From assembly GCA_031262745.1 (NCBI GenBank), contig JAISHE010000019.1:1-38829 (forward strand): a stretch of DNA of 38,829 nt. Reading direction: 5' to 3'. The stretch is from Culturomica sp. (GTDB lineage Bacteria; Bacteroidota; Bacteroidia; Bacteroidales; Marinifilaceae). The notes under the pieces are model-generated. The model was not told the origin of the DNA, searched no databases, and was given only the letters and a program-made list of their open reading frames with translations. Position numbers and translations under genes: made by a program. Shown piece by piece: positions 1-7,283 of the stretch (its first letter is position 1; the number at the start of each line of letters is the position of its first letter).

Positions 1-6
1 ATAGAT

Positions 7-159
7 ATGAAAAAAAAGAGTAAAAATCCGATACAGTGCCGAAAATGTGCCTGTTACGGCTACTGCCATGACAGTATAATAAAGAGCAACGTAAAGAATA
101 ATTGTAGCAACTACAACAACACGGGATCGCTACACATACACAATCACATCAATATGTAA
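7..159 (+). CDS. Small cysteine-rich protein (50 aa), function unknown
   Basis: ATG at 7 opens a 50-codon frame ending in TAA at 157-159. The N-terminal half is lysine-rich and carries C-x2-C-x-C-x3-C (CRKCACYGYC, residues 11-20), which could bind a metal. The C-terminal half is rich in Asn and His. It lies just upstream of, and in the same direction as, another small ORF and a Mu-like transposase, so it is probably one of the short early genes of the same phage remnant. No family was recognised. It could be a chance ORF, although the clustered cysteines argue against that. Confidence 0.4.
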   Translation: MKKKSKNPIQCRKCACYGYCHDSIIKSNVKNNCSNYNNTGSLHIHNHINM

Positions 160-171
160 CAATGTAACAAC

Positions 172-378
172 ATGAAAACACCAAAAATTTCAAAATCAGA
201 TTTTCAATTCAAGTTAGCAGGGTATGGGCATTACATTGTAACATACATATCGCCTGTAACAGGTTTATATTGGACAAAAACTATTCACGATATGACATTG
301 ATAGATGCGACAAAAAACTCTGACAATCCAAAGCGTTGCGATTTGGAAATGCTTAAAAGAGTGTGTAAAGGCTACTAA
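172..378 (+). CDS. Small phage-associated protein (68 aa), function unknown
   Basis: A 68-codon ATG ORF 12 bases after the preceding small ORF and 65 bases before the transposase, on the same strand. The sequence is basic and mixed alpha/beta in character, with GYGHYIVTYISPVTGLYW around residues 17-34 and a C-terminus of alternating charged and hydrophobic residues. It has no signal peptide or membrane segment. Short basic ORFs of this kind commonly precede the transposase in Mu-like phages of Bacteroidales, so I assign it to the phage remnant by position. The biochemical role is unknown. Confidence 0.55.
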   Translation: MKTPKISKSDFQFKLAGYGHYIVTYISPVTGLYWTKTIHDMTLIDATKNSDNPKRCDLEMLKRVCKGY

Positions 379-443
379 TTATTTCCCGACAGGCAAGCAC
401 CGGTGTTCGAGCCACCGGCGGGAGCAAAAAAACACCAAAAATA

Positions 444-1925
444 ATGGAAGTATTCAACGGACAAATATGCGTAACAGGCGCAGAGGTAAAGCGAGTGATA
501 CCGGAAGGATCATTCTGGAATCTCATCAATCGCGGAAAGATTTCAAATATAGCAGGTAAAGCCTGTTATGGCAATCCTGCCTTATACCCGGTTGATGGGT
601 TCCCCCACAATTACAAGACAATGCTTTATGAAGCATATCCGGAACTAAGCGACCAAAAAACACGAGAAGAAATGATTTCGGAACAAAACGCCATATTGCG
701 CAACATACTTCCTGATCCGAAGGCTCGCAAGTTCTTTGCTGAGTACGAAAAACTTCCGGGTATACACCTATCGGCACAGGAACAAGAGAAATATGAAAAC
801 ACAGCAATGATACTCAACGCTTTGCAGCGTGTGCATGAATTGAGTTACAGCCGTCATGCGGCAGCAGGAAAATCATCGCAATTTCGGGAGATGGATTTTT
901 GGCAACGGCAATCAAAAATTATGCCTGCTGTTACTGATAAATATATTCACGCTCTACCGTGGAATTACAGAGGCTTGCAAGCTGCGTTTAAATCCTACGT
1001 AGGCAACAATTACGCCTCGCTTATCAGCAAAAAAATAGGTAATCAAAACCGCACAAAAAAACAACGCTCATTGATTGAAAAAATCGTGATAAGCATCTAT
1101 GGATCGAAAGAAAAACCATTTAAAACAGACGTAACACGCATTTATAATGAATTTATACTCGGTGTTCGTGAAATTTACAACGAAGAAACCTGTGAATTGT
1201 TTAACCGTGCCGATTTCTATCGCAACGGAGAACCTGACACCATAAGCGACGGTTTGGTTTGGAGTATTCTTGAGAATCCGCTTAACAGAAAAATTGTAGA
1301 CCGCAAGCGAAACGATTTTCACTACAACCAAAACAAACACAATGCGGCAGTTGATCGTGAGGTGCCGTATTTTTCGCTCAGCAAAATTTCTATGGACGAC
1401 CGGGATCTTGTGCGCAAGTGTGTTATTACGAAGAAAAACAAACACACCGGCAAAGAAGAAAAGATATATGCATCGGTACACGCTTACTACGCTTATGATG
1501 TTGCGAGTGGTTGCATTATAGGCTCGGCGTATTCGTTGAAAAAAGACACCAACCTTGTGTACGAATGCTTCCGAAATATGTGGAATAATCTACGCACATG
1601 GGGATTGCATACACCAGCTGAATGTGAGGTTGAAAATCACTTGATGAAAGGAACCGAGATAGAAGGAAAATTGGAGCGAACATTTATGTACACCACCTTT
1701 TGCGCACCTATGAACTCACGTGAAAAGCGTGCGGAACACGGCATAAAAGCAAAGAAATACTATGGCGAATACTCCGAAGTTAAGCGTGAAATGGCAAAAG
1801 GTCGCCACTACGCCAAACACGAGGCTTATTTGAGCACGCAAGAAAAGGTATTTGACGAAATTCAGGCAAGTATTCGTGCAATCTCCACAAAAGTTTCGAC
1901 CACGAGCGATTTGCCGAAAATATGA
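444..1925 (+). CDS. Mu-like transposase, C-terminally truncated
   Basis: The product is 493 aa. Its N-terminus (MEVFNGQICVTG, then GNPALYPVDGFPHNYK) has the DNA-binding-domain pattern of Bacteroidota Mu-like transposases. The central part carries a DDE-like core: MDDRDL near residue 315, YYAYDVASGCIIGSAYS, ECEVENHLM, and NSREKRAEHGIKAKKYYGE. Such proteins normally continue for well over 100 residues past the SKHEAY/KVFDE segment, with a region containing NNxxHP. Here the frame reaches KVFDEI and then reads about 20 unrelated codons that overlap a methylase fragment in another frame. The C-terminal domain is therefore missing and the enzyme is probably dead. It would normally insert phage DNA together with a MuB-like ATPase, and no such ATPase is present. 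Confidence 0.7.
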   Translation: MEVFNGQICVTGAEVKRVIPEGSFWNLINRGKISNIAGKACYGNPALYPVDGFPHNYKTMLYEAYPELSDQKTREEMISEQNAILRNILPDPKARKFFAEYEKLPGIHLSAQEQEKYENTAMILNALQRVHELSYSRHAAAGKSSQFREMDFWQRQSKIMPAVTDKYIHALPWNYRGLQAAFKSYVGNNYASLISKKIGNQNRTKKQRSLIEKIVISIYGSKEKPFKTDVTRIYNEFILGVREIYNEETCELFNRADFYRNGEPDTISDGLVWSILENPLNRKIVDRKRNDFHYNQNKHNAAVDREVPYFSLSKISMDDRDLVRKCVITKKNKHTGKEEKIYASVHAYYAYDVASGCIIGSAYSLKKDTNLVYECFRNMWNNLRTWGLHTPAECEVENHLMKGTEIEGKLERTFMYTTFCAPMNSREKRAEHGIKAKKYYGEYSEVKREMAKGRHYAKHEAYLSTQEKVFDEIQASIRAISTKVSTTSDLPKI

Positions 1926-2122
1926 AAAACTGCCGCCACAAATGGCTCATAACCTACGATGACAGCGAATACATTCGCAGTTTATTTTCATTTGCCAACA
2001 TTGTTTCTTGGAATTTAACTTACGGAATGCGCAATATTACCGAAACTTCCGACCAAAATGGTAAGGAATTGTTTATTTCTAATTTTCTTACAAATACCCC
2101 ACAACAATTAGAATTATTTTAA
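1856..2122 (+). pseudogene. DNA adenine methylase (D12 class), 3' fragment
   Basis: The frame is open from 1856 (stop codon at 1853-1855) to TAA at 2120-2122. It reads NLHKSFDHERFAENMKN, then HKWLITYDDSEYIRSLF, then SWNLTYGMRN and GKELFISNF. This is the conserved C-terminal third of Dam/D12-class N6-adenine methyltransferases. The catalytic DPPY and the SAM-binding N-terminal part are absent. An ATG at 1922 could start a 66-aa product, but the homologous region continues upstream of it, so that start is not original. The 5' part was lost, apparently in the same event that truncated the transposase. Non-functional as a methylase. Confidence 0.75.
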
Positions 2123-2167
2123 AATGATAAATAACAACTTCTTCCATTCCGACAACCTTGTCGCCCT

Positions 2168-2300
2168 GCTGCCGGAGGCAGCCATAGTTTATTAACCAGC
2201 CGACAAGCCGGCTGGTAGGTAGCAGAGCTACCGATAGCGGCTTCCGTAGGAAGCAAACGCAAAACTACAGCCAATCAGTCATCCCGCAGGTCGCTCTGCG
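2168..2300. repeat. Array of five consecutive short hairpins
   Basis: Five adjacent inverted repeats with different stems occur in 133 bases: GCTGCC-GGA-GGCAGC (2168-2182), CCAGCC/GGCTGG (2196-2215), GGTAGC-AGA-GCTACC (2218-2232), GCTTCC-GTA-GGAAGC (2240-2254) and CGCAG/CTGCG (2285-2300). Three of them share the same geometry of a 6-bp stem and 3-nt loop. This fills the start of the gene-free stretch 2123-2575. Probably an intergenic repeat family; function unknown. Confidence 0.7.
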
Positions 2301-2336
2301 CTTGGCACTGCGGTTATGCAGATGTCGCCAACCCTC

Positions 2337-2416
2337 GTAGGGGCAACCCTTGTGGTTGCCCAAAATGATATGGTTGTCCCAAATAACAATGGGGCAACCA
2401 CAAGGGTTGCCCCTAC
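2337..2416. repeat. Perfect 25-bp inverted repeat with 30-nt spacer
   Basis: Bases 2337-2361 and 2392-2416 are exact reverse complements (core GGGGCAACC...GGTTGCCCC), separated by 30 bases. The arms begin and end with GTAG/CTAC, as do the other dispersed repeats in this window (2429-2454 and 38531-38556), so it probably belongs to the same repeat class (REP/MITE-like). In RNA it would form a very stable hairpin, but no U-tract follows. Confidence 0.75.
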
Positions 2417-2428
2417 AACATTGACATC

Positions 2429-2454
2429 GGGCGTTGCATGCAACGCCCCTACAT
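2429..2454. repeat. Dispersed palindromic repeat, left copy
   Basis: Contains the perfect 20-bp palindrome GGGCGTTGCATGCAACGCCC (2429-2448) followed by CTACAT. The whole 26 bp recurs in inverted orientation at 38531-38556. A related half-unit (GCCATACGCCCCTACA) follows at 2485-2500. These are multicopy intergenic repeats with no coding potential. Confidence 0.75.
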
Positions 2455-2539
2455 TGCGGGTAATGTGTTTTCAATCTGGTGTGTGCCATACGCCCCTACA
2501 TTTTGGAACCGAGTGCATTAATTTTACGATTTAGTGTAC

Positions 2540-2547
2540 TAACTTTG
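2540..2547 (+). promoter_or_regulatory. Predicted -7 box for the YfcC-type carrier gene
   Basis: TAACTTTG matches the Bacteroidota -7 consensus TAnnTTTG and lies 28 bases before the ATG at 2576. No TTTG was found at the expected -33 distance, so this rests on one element. Confidence 0.45.
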
Positions 2548-2575
2548 CGAGCGAAATTTATTTATTGCTACCAAG

Positions 2576-4174
2576 ATGTTAAAGAAGATACCACATACCT
2601 ACACTATAATTGCGGTTATTATTCTGATTTGTGCAGGACTGTCGTGGATTATTCCGGCAGGAGAGTTTGAGCGTCAAACAATGCTTGTGAACGGCACGGA
2701 ACGCACTGTGATTGTACCGGATTCTTTCCACCGTGTTGAACAGTCGCCGATTTCGTGGCAGGTGTTTTCATCGCTTTACGACGGTTTTGAACGGCAGGCA
2801 GGCATAATAGTCTTCCTTTTAATAATAGGTGGAGCGTTTCAACTGATGAACAGCAGTCGTTCCATAGATGCCGGCATATTTTCTTTCCTTTCGTTCACTC
2901 GCAGGCTTGAACGTCATCGTTTTATGCGGCGCATAGGTGTGAATAACATTGTTATAACCATGATAATGCTGCTTTTCAGTCTTTTCGGAGCGGTTTTCGG
3001 TATGAGTGAAGAAACGCTTGCATTTGTTGTAATCATTGTGCCGTTGGCAATATCAATGGGCTATGATTCAATCACGGGTTTATGTATGGTCTATGTTGCG
3101 GCACATGTAGGCTTTTCCGGTGCGGTGTTGAATCCTTTTACAATAGGTATAGCTCAAGGATTGTCGGATTTACCGCTGTTTTCCGGTTTTGAATATCGGT
3201 TGTTTTGTTGGTTACTGCTGACGACGTTAATTATTGCTATTGTTTTGGTTTATGCTTCACGCATCCGCAAACGTCCGCAACTTTCGCCAATGTATGCGGC
3301 AGATGCTTATTGGCGTGAAAAGAGCGAGGTTACCGAAGGTGAGCGCATTGTATATTCAACTCCACGCTCGTGTTGGGTGGTGTACGGTCTTGTTTTGGTT
3401 GCGCTAATTCTCTTTTCCGTCTATTATCCGTCTGCAACTTTTGCAATAGGTGAAACAGCCGTAACGCTATACGTTTTACCGGTACTCACAGTGCTTTTTG
3501 CAATCTTCGGTTGGTTCGGTGCTCGTAAATCGTTTCATTTCTTTGTGCTCACGCTACTTGCGTTTACTGTATTCTTCCTCGTTGTGGGCGTTATGGCTTA
3601 CGGTTGGTACCTTCCGGAAATCTCTGCAATATTTCTTGCAATGGGGATACTTTCCGGTTTCGCTGCCGGATATTCAGCCGACAATGTGATAAAACAATTC
3701 CTCACAGGTGCAAAAGATTTGCTTTCGGCAGCTCTTATCGTGGCACTTGCCGGCGGCATCATCCAAATCCTGCAAGACGGGAAGGTAATCGACCCCATAC
3801 TTCACGCATTGGCTTCGCTTATGGACAACACGGGGCGTTTGCTTTCGGTGGGAGCGATGTACATTATTCAAACTTTGATAAACCTGATAATACCGTCAGG
3901 TTCCGCTAAAGCTGCTCTCACAATGCCTATAATGGCACCATTTTCGGATGTCATCGGTATATCACGGCAGGCAACGGTTATGGCTTACCAATTCGGAGAC
4001 GGTTTTACGAACATGATTACACCCGTTTCGCCTATACTTATGGGAGCTTTGGGGATTGCCCGCATTCCTTATGAAGTGTGGGTTAAATGGTTTTTCAAGA
4101 TACTTTTAGTGTTTGTTGTACTTGGTTTTGTACTCCTAATACCTACGGTCTTTATGGATTTGTCGGGATTTTAA
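2576..4174 (+). CDS. YfcC family membrane carrier (DcuC-like superfamily)
   Basis: A 532-aa polytopic membrane protein with about twelve strongly hydrophobic segments. It begins MLKKIPHTYTIIAVIILIC followed by the motif SWIIPAGEFER, typical of the YfcC/C4-dicarboxylate anaerobic carrier family. The conserved FGAVFGMSEETLAF and the C-terminal NLIIPSGSAKAALTMPIM loop also fit. Members are proposed to move amino acids or dicarboxylates across the inner membrane, some next to arginine-deiminase genes. No catabolic gene adjoins this one, so the substrate cannot be assigned. It has its own -7 box and is convergent with the yciH-like gene, 20 bases away. Length is normal and no frame damage is seen. 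Confident on family, not on substrate. Confidence 0.85.
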   Translation: MLKKIPHTYTIIAVIILICAGLSWIIPAGEFERQTMLVNGTERTVIVPDSFHRVEQSPISWQVFSSLYDGFERQAGIIVFLLIIGGAFQLMNSSRSIDAGIFSFLSFTRRLERHRFMRRIGVNNIVITMIMLLFSLFGAVFGMSEETLAFVVIIVPLAISMGYDSITGLCMVYVAAHVGFSGAVLNPFTIGIAQGLSDLPLFSGFEYRLFCWLLLTTLIIAIVLVYASRIRKRPQLSPMYAADAYWREKSEVTEGERIVYSTPRSCWVVYGLVLVALILFSVYYPSATFAIGETAVTLYVLPVLTVLFAIFGWFGARKSFHFFVLTLLAFTVFFLVVGVMAYGWYLPEISAIFLAMGILSGFAAGYSADNVIKQFLTGAKDLLSAALIVALAGGIIQILQDGKVIDPILHALASLMDNTGRLLSVGAMYIIQTLINLIIPSGSAKAALTMPIMAPFSDVIGISRQATVMAYQFGDGFTNMITPVSPILMGALGIARIPYEVWVKWFFKILLVFVVLGFVLLIPTVFMDLSGF

Positions 4175-4194
4175 TCCGAACCTATAATGAAATT

Positions 4195-4521
4195 CTATTT
4201 AGCACGGTAACCGGCTGCTTTCAACACTGTGATAACTTTTTCTTTAACGGCTCCTTGTATGATGATTTCGCTGTCTTTTGCCGAACCGCCCGTGCCGCAT
4301 TTGTTCTTCAACATTTTGGCAAGTTCTTTTAAATCATCTTCTTTACCGATGAAGCCTTGCACTAAGGTAACGGTCTTTCCCGAACGATTTTTGCTGTCGA
4401 GCACTACTTTCAGATTTTGTTTTTCCGGTGAAAGAGTTTCAGCTTCGTCTTCGGTTGCATACTCATAAGAAAAGTTCGGATTTGTGGAGTACACGACGTT
4501 TATTCTGTCTTTTTGCTTCAT
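4195..4521 (-). CDS. SUI1/YciH family translation initiation protein
   Basis: A 108-aa protein whose C-terminal two-thirds is a SUI1 (eIF1-like) fold: LKVVLDSKNRSGKTVTLVQG, then DLKELAKMLKNKCGTGGS, then a C-terminal KVITVLKAAGY. The CGTGGSAKD segment is the best-conserved motif of bacterial YciH proteins. About 40 polar residues precede the domain, as usual. YciH-type proteins bind the 30S subunit near the P site and influence start-site fidelity in vitro; their physiological role is unsettled. The gene is divergent from the flavoprotein operon at 4629 and has a -7 box (TAACTTTG on the minus strand, 4565-4572). Length is typical. Confidence 0.9.
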   Translation of the reverse strand: MKQKDRINVVYSTNPNFSYEYATEDEAETLSPEKQNLKVVLDSKNRSGKTVTLVQGFIGKEDDLKELAKMLKNKCGTGGSAKDSEIIIQGAVKEKVITVLKAAGYRAK

Positions 4522-4564
4522 GTTTCTGATATTTTATTTAAAACAACTGCATTGAATCTGTACG

Positions 4565-4591
4565 CAAAGTTAATTTCTTTTTCTAATTTTG
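4565..4591. promoter_or_regulatory. Divergent -7 boxes for yciH-like gene and flavoprotein operon
   Basis: On the minus strand TAACTTTG (4572-4565) lies 43 bases upstream of the start at 4521. On the plus strand TAATTTTG (4584-4591) lies 37 bases upstream of 4629. Both fit TAnnTTTG. Neither has a clear TTTG at -33. The 11-base gap between the boxes implies back-to-back promoters that may compete. Confidence 0.4.
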
Positions 4592-4628
4592 GGCGATATT
4601 GTCGGCATAATGATATTAAAAAGCAGAG

Positions 4629-5408
4629 ATGAATAAAATTGTAGATAAGAAGATATTTTCGGAAAATGTGGTACAATTGGAGGTGGAAGCACCGTTGATT
4701 GCAAAGGCACATCGCCCCGGACATTTTGTAATACTCAGAGCGTTGGAAAAGGGTGAACGCATCCCGCTAACGATTGTCGCTTCCGATGTAGAGAGAGGTA
4801 CGATTACTATGGTGGTACAGAAAGTCGGGATTTCCACTGCAAAACTTGTTGCCTTGAACGAAGGTGAAATGATTACGGATTTGGTGGGACCGCTCGGCAA
4901 GGCAACTCACATAGAAAACGTGGGCACTGTCCTCGCATGTGGCGGAGGAGTGGGAGTGGCACCGTTGTTGCCGATAGTGAAAGGAATGAAAGAAGCCGGC
5001 AACAGAGTGGTTTCGATAATAGCGGCTCGTCATAAAGATTTGATTATACTTGAAGAAGAAATCAGACGTTATTCCGACGAAGTGCTTATTATGACGGATG
5101 ACGGTAGTTACGGTGAAAAAGGCTTGATAACGGCGGGAATGGATGAAATCATCAACAGGGAGAAAGTAGACTTGGCAATAGCGATTGGTCCTGCGATTAT
5201 GATGAAATTCTGTGCCGAATTGACAAGAAAATACAATTTACCGACGGTGGCAAGTTTGAATGCAATTATGGTTGACGGCACGGGAATGTGCGGAGCGTGC
5301 AGAGTGGTTGTGGGTGGAAGAACAAGGTTCACGTGTATTGACGGTCCCGAATTTGATGCACATGAAGTTGATTTTGATAATTTAATGCTTAGATTGAGAG
5401 GTATATGA
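4629..5408 (+). CDS. FAD/NAD-binding, [2Fe-2S] ferredoxin reductase subunit (NfnA-like)
   Basis: A 259-aa protein of the sulfide dehydrogenase/NfnA family. It shows the FAD-binding RIPLTIV motif near residue 46, the NAD(P)-binding GGGVGVAPLLPI near 100, and a C-terminal [2Fe-2S] cysteine cluster (GMCGACRVVV plus a downstream Cys). Known relatives form the small subunit of NADH-dependent ferredoxin:NADP+ oxidoreductase (NfnAB), which couples NADPH oxidation to reduction of ferredoxin and NAD+; others pair with a GltA-like subunit as sulfide dehydrogenase or glutamate synthase. Its stop overlaps the start of the next gene (ATGA at 5405-5408), so the two subunits are translationally coupled. Cytoplasmic. 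Confidence 0.88.
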   Translation: MNKIVDKKIFSENVVQLEVEAPLIAKAHRPGHFVILRALEKGERIPLTIVASDVERGTITMVVQKVGISTAKLVALNEGEMITDLVGPLGKATHIENVGTVLACGGGVGVAPLLPIVKGMKEAGNRVVSIIAARHKDLIILEEEIRRYSDEVLIMTDDGSYGEKGLITAGMDEIINREKVDLAIAIGPAIMMKFCAELTRKYNLPTVASLNAIMVDGTGMCGACRVVVGGRTRFTCIDGPEFDAHEVDFDNLMLRLRGI

Positions 5409-6847
5409 GAAACTCAGAGTGGAGGAAACAGTTGAGAGAAAGCATGCCGGCAAAGGCAAGAACTGAAATTCAGCGTGTGAGCATGCCGGAAACTTCGGTT
5501 GAAGAGCGAGTGAAAAGTCAGCGCATAGAAGTGAACGGAGGACTTTCTGAGGAGCAGGCAAGGCGGGAAGCAAGTAGGTGTATGGATTGTGTTGTGCCCA
5601 CTTGTATGGAAGGTTGTCCCGTAGGCATTGATATACCGAGTTTTATAAAGAACATAGAGCGTGGGGAATATTCGCAAGCGTCTGCCGTGCTGAAAATGAC
5701 GAGTGCACTTCCGGCAGTGTGCGGCAGAGTGTGTCCGCAGGAAAAACAATGTGAAGCAAGATGCTTCTATGTTGAAAAATTGAAAAAACAGCCGGTGGCA
5801 ATCGGTTATTTGGAACGTTTTGCTGCTGATTACGATATGGAAACCGGCAGCTCGGAGTTGGCGGAGAAGGCAGCTTCAAACGGCGTGAAAATAGCCGTAG
5901 TCGGTTCCGGTCCGTCGGGACTTTCTTTCGCAAAAGATATGGCGCAGTACGGTTATGATGTAACGGTATTTGAAGCTTTGCACGAGATTGGCGGCGTTTT
6001 GAAATACGGTATACCGGAATTTCGTTTACCCAATCGTGTGGTGGATGTGGAAATAGAAAACCTTAAACGTTTGGGCGTAAAGTTTGTAACCAACTTTATA
6101 GTCGGTAAAACACAAACTGTTGATGAACTGAAAGCTCTCGGTTTCAAAGGTTTTTATATTGCATCCGGTGCAGGTTTGCCGCGTTTTATGAATATCCCCG
6201 GTGAGAATTACAACGGTATACTTTCTTCAAATGAATATCTCACCCGTGTCAACTTGATGGGTGCCGACAGCGATGAATACGATACACCGGTTTACAGAGG
6301 TCGCAACGTGGTGGTGGTCGGCGGCGGCAACACGGCTATGGACTCCGTGCGCACGGCTAAGCGGCTCGGTGCGGAACGTGCAATCATTCTCTACCGTCGC
6401 AGCGAAGCGGAAATGCCGGCACGAGTTGAAGATGTGAAACATGCAAAAGAGGAGGGTTGTGAGTTGATGACGTTATCAAACCCCATGGCTTATTCGGCGG
6501 ATGAAACGGGCAGAGTGAAACAGGTGAAAGTGCAGCGTATGCAACTCGGCGAACCGGATGAAAGCGGACGTTGTGCTGCCACTCCGATAGAAGGTTCGGA
6601 ATACGTGTTGGATGCAGATGTTGTGGTTGTGGCGGTTGGGGTTTCACCAAATCCGATAATACCCGAAACGGTTGCCGATTTAAATGTTTCAAAGTGGGGT
6701 ACGGTATTGGTCGATAACACCACTATGCAGTCAAATATTGCGGAACTTTATGCAGGCGGCGACATTGTACGCGGTGGTGCAACGGTAATCCTCGCTATGG
6801 GCGACGGTCGCAAAGCCGCTCGCAATATGCACGAAAATTTAAAGTAG
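5405..6847 (+). CDS. gltA: GltA/NfnB-type NAD(P)H oxidoreductase (glutamate synthase small-subunit family)
   Basis: A 480-aa flavoprotein. The N-terminal domain has two cysteine groups for [4Fe-4S] clusters: CMDCVVPTCMEGCP near residue 58 and CGRVCPQEKQCEARC near 102. An FAD-binding GSGPSGLSFAKDM follows near 167 and an NADPH-binding VVVGGGNTAMDSVRTAKR near 304. The C-terminus ends in AGGDIVRGGATVILAMGDGR. This is the glutamate synthase beta-subunit/NfnB family. No large glutamate synthase subunit is adjacent, and the partner at 4629 is NfnA-like. I therefore favour an Nfn-type electron-transferring complex over glutamate synthesis, but the sequence alone does not prove bifurcation. The operon ends at the terminator at 6875-6954. 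Confidence 0.88.
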   Translation: MRNSEWRKQLRESMPAKARTEIQRVSMPETSVEERVKSQRIEVNGGLSEEQARREASRCMDCVVPTCMEGCPVGIDIPSFIKNIERGEYSQASAVLKMTSALPAVCGRVCPQEKQCEARCFYVEKLKKQPVAIGYLERFAADYDMETGSSELAEKAASNGVKIAVVGSGPSGLSFAKDMAQYGYDVTVFEALHEIGGVLKYGIPEFRLPNRVVDVEIENLKRLGVKFVTNFIVGKTQTVDELKALGFKGFYIASGAGLPRFMNIPGENYNGILSSNEYLTRVNLMGADSDEYDTPVYRGRNVVVVGGGNTAMDSVRTAKRLGAERAIILYRRSEAEMPARVEDVKHAKEEGCELMTLSNPMAYSADETGRVKQVKVQRMQLGEPDESGRCAATPIEGSEYVLDADVVVVAVGVSPNPIIPETVADLNVSKWGTVLVDNTTMQSNIAELYAGGDIVRGGATVILAMGDGRKAARNMHENLK

Positions 6848-6874
6848 GGTCAACGTTACTTACCTTTTTAAAAA

Positions 6875-6954
6875 AGCCCGCCTGCTTTTATCCGAAAGCT
6901 CGAAGGCTTTTAAGGAAAAGCCCGCCTGCTTTTTGAAATTACAGGCGGGCTTTT
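6875..6954 (+). terminator. Strong intrinsic terminator with duplicated 5' arm
   Basis: The 3' arm CAGGCGGGCT (6942-6951) followed by TTTT can pair with either of two identical 5' arms AGCCCGCCTG, at 6919-6928 (13-nt loop) or 6875-6884 (57-nt loop). Each 5' arm sits in the same AAAAGCCCGCCTGCTTTT context, so the arm was duplicated. It lies 27 bases after the stop of the flavoprotein operon. The nearer pairing is a canonical rho-independent terminator. The plus-strand flank of A residues would also allow some termination of leftward transcripts. Confidence 0.85.
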
Positions 6955-7076
6955 GAAATTTGCACGGTTTGCTTTAAAGGCACAACATTACCTATATAGT
7001 ATCATTATTTCAAAAAACGATGACACCTTAATACACACGTAAGTTTTGGGATGCAGAATTAATAATTTACTAAAAT

Positions 7077-7283
7077 TTAGCTTTCATATCTTTTCTCGTC
7101 AAGAGACTTACGAGTCTTAATAGCCTCACGGATTTCATCATTCTCTATTAGACTAAGTTCATCATCAGATAACGGTAAATCTTTACCTGTTGTCAATTCA
7201 TTTACTTTTTTGAGTTCTTTCAAATATTCATCAACTGAATAGGTATTGTAAAAAGTAATCTTATTATTAGTAGTTTCACTCAT
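7077..7283 (-). CDS. 68-aa protein with a sigma region 1.2-like N-terminus, function unknown
   Basis: A hydrophilic 68-aa protein rich in charged residues. Residues 8-20 (KITFYNTYSVDEY) and the following LKELKKV align without gaps to the N-terminus of the sigma factor encoded at 7873-8748 (KITSRSCYSINEY then IKEIAKT), with about 10 of 20 positions identical. The later LSDDELSLIENDEIREA resembles the helix that follows region 1.2. No region 2, 3 or 4 is present. It could be a decoy or partner of the sigma factor, a fragment of a former sigma gene, or an unrelated helical protein. It is transcribed away from the sigma gene. No clear promoter was found upstream. Confidence 0.55.
   Translation of the reverse strand: MSETTNNKITFYNTYSVDEYLKELKKVNELTTGKDLPLSDDELSLIENDEIREAIKTRKSLDEKRYES

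Larger units (their letters stand above)
1..2122 (+). mobile_element. Remnant of a Mu-like transposable phage
   Basis: Two small ORFs followed by a Mu-like transposase is the arrangement at the early end of Mu-type phages of Bacteroidota. Here the transposase lacks its C-terminal part and runs directly into the 3' end of a DNA adenine methylase, a gene also often carried by phages. No transposition helper ATPase, head or tail genes follow, and the left side is cut by the window edge. I infer a decayed prophage with an internal deletion. Element termini were not identified. Confidence 0.6.

Noticed and set aside
2265-2670. Several 60-75 aa ORFs in the hairpin region
   Set aside because: They are made of the inverted repeats and have no protein-like composition.
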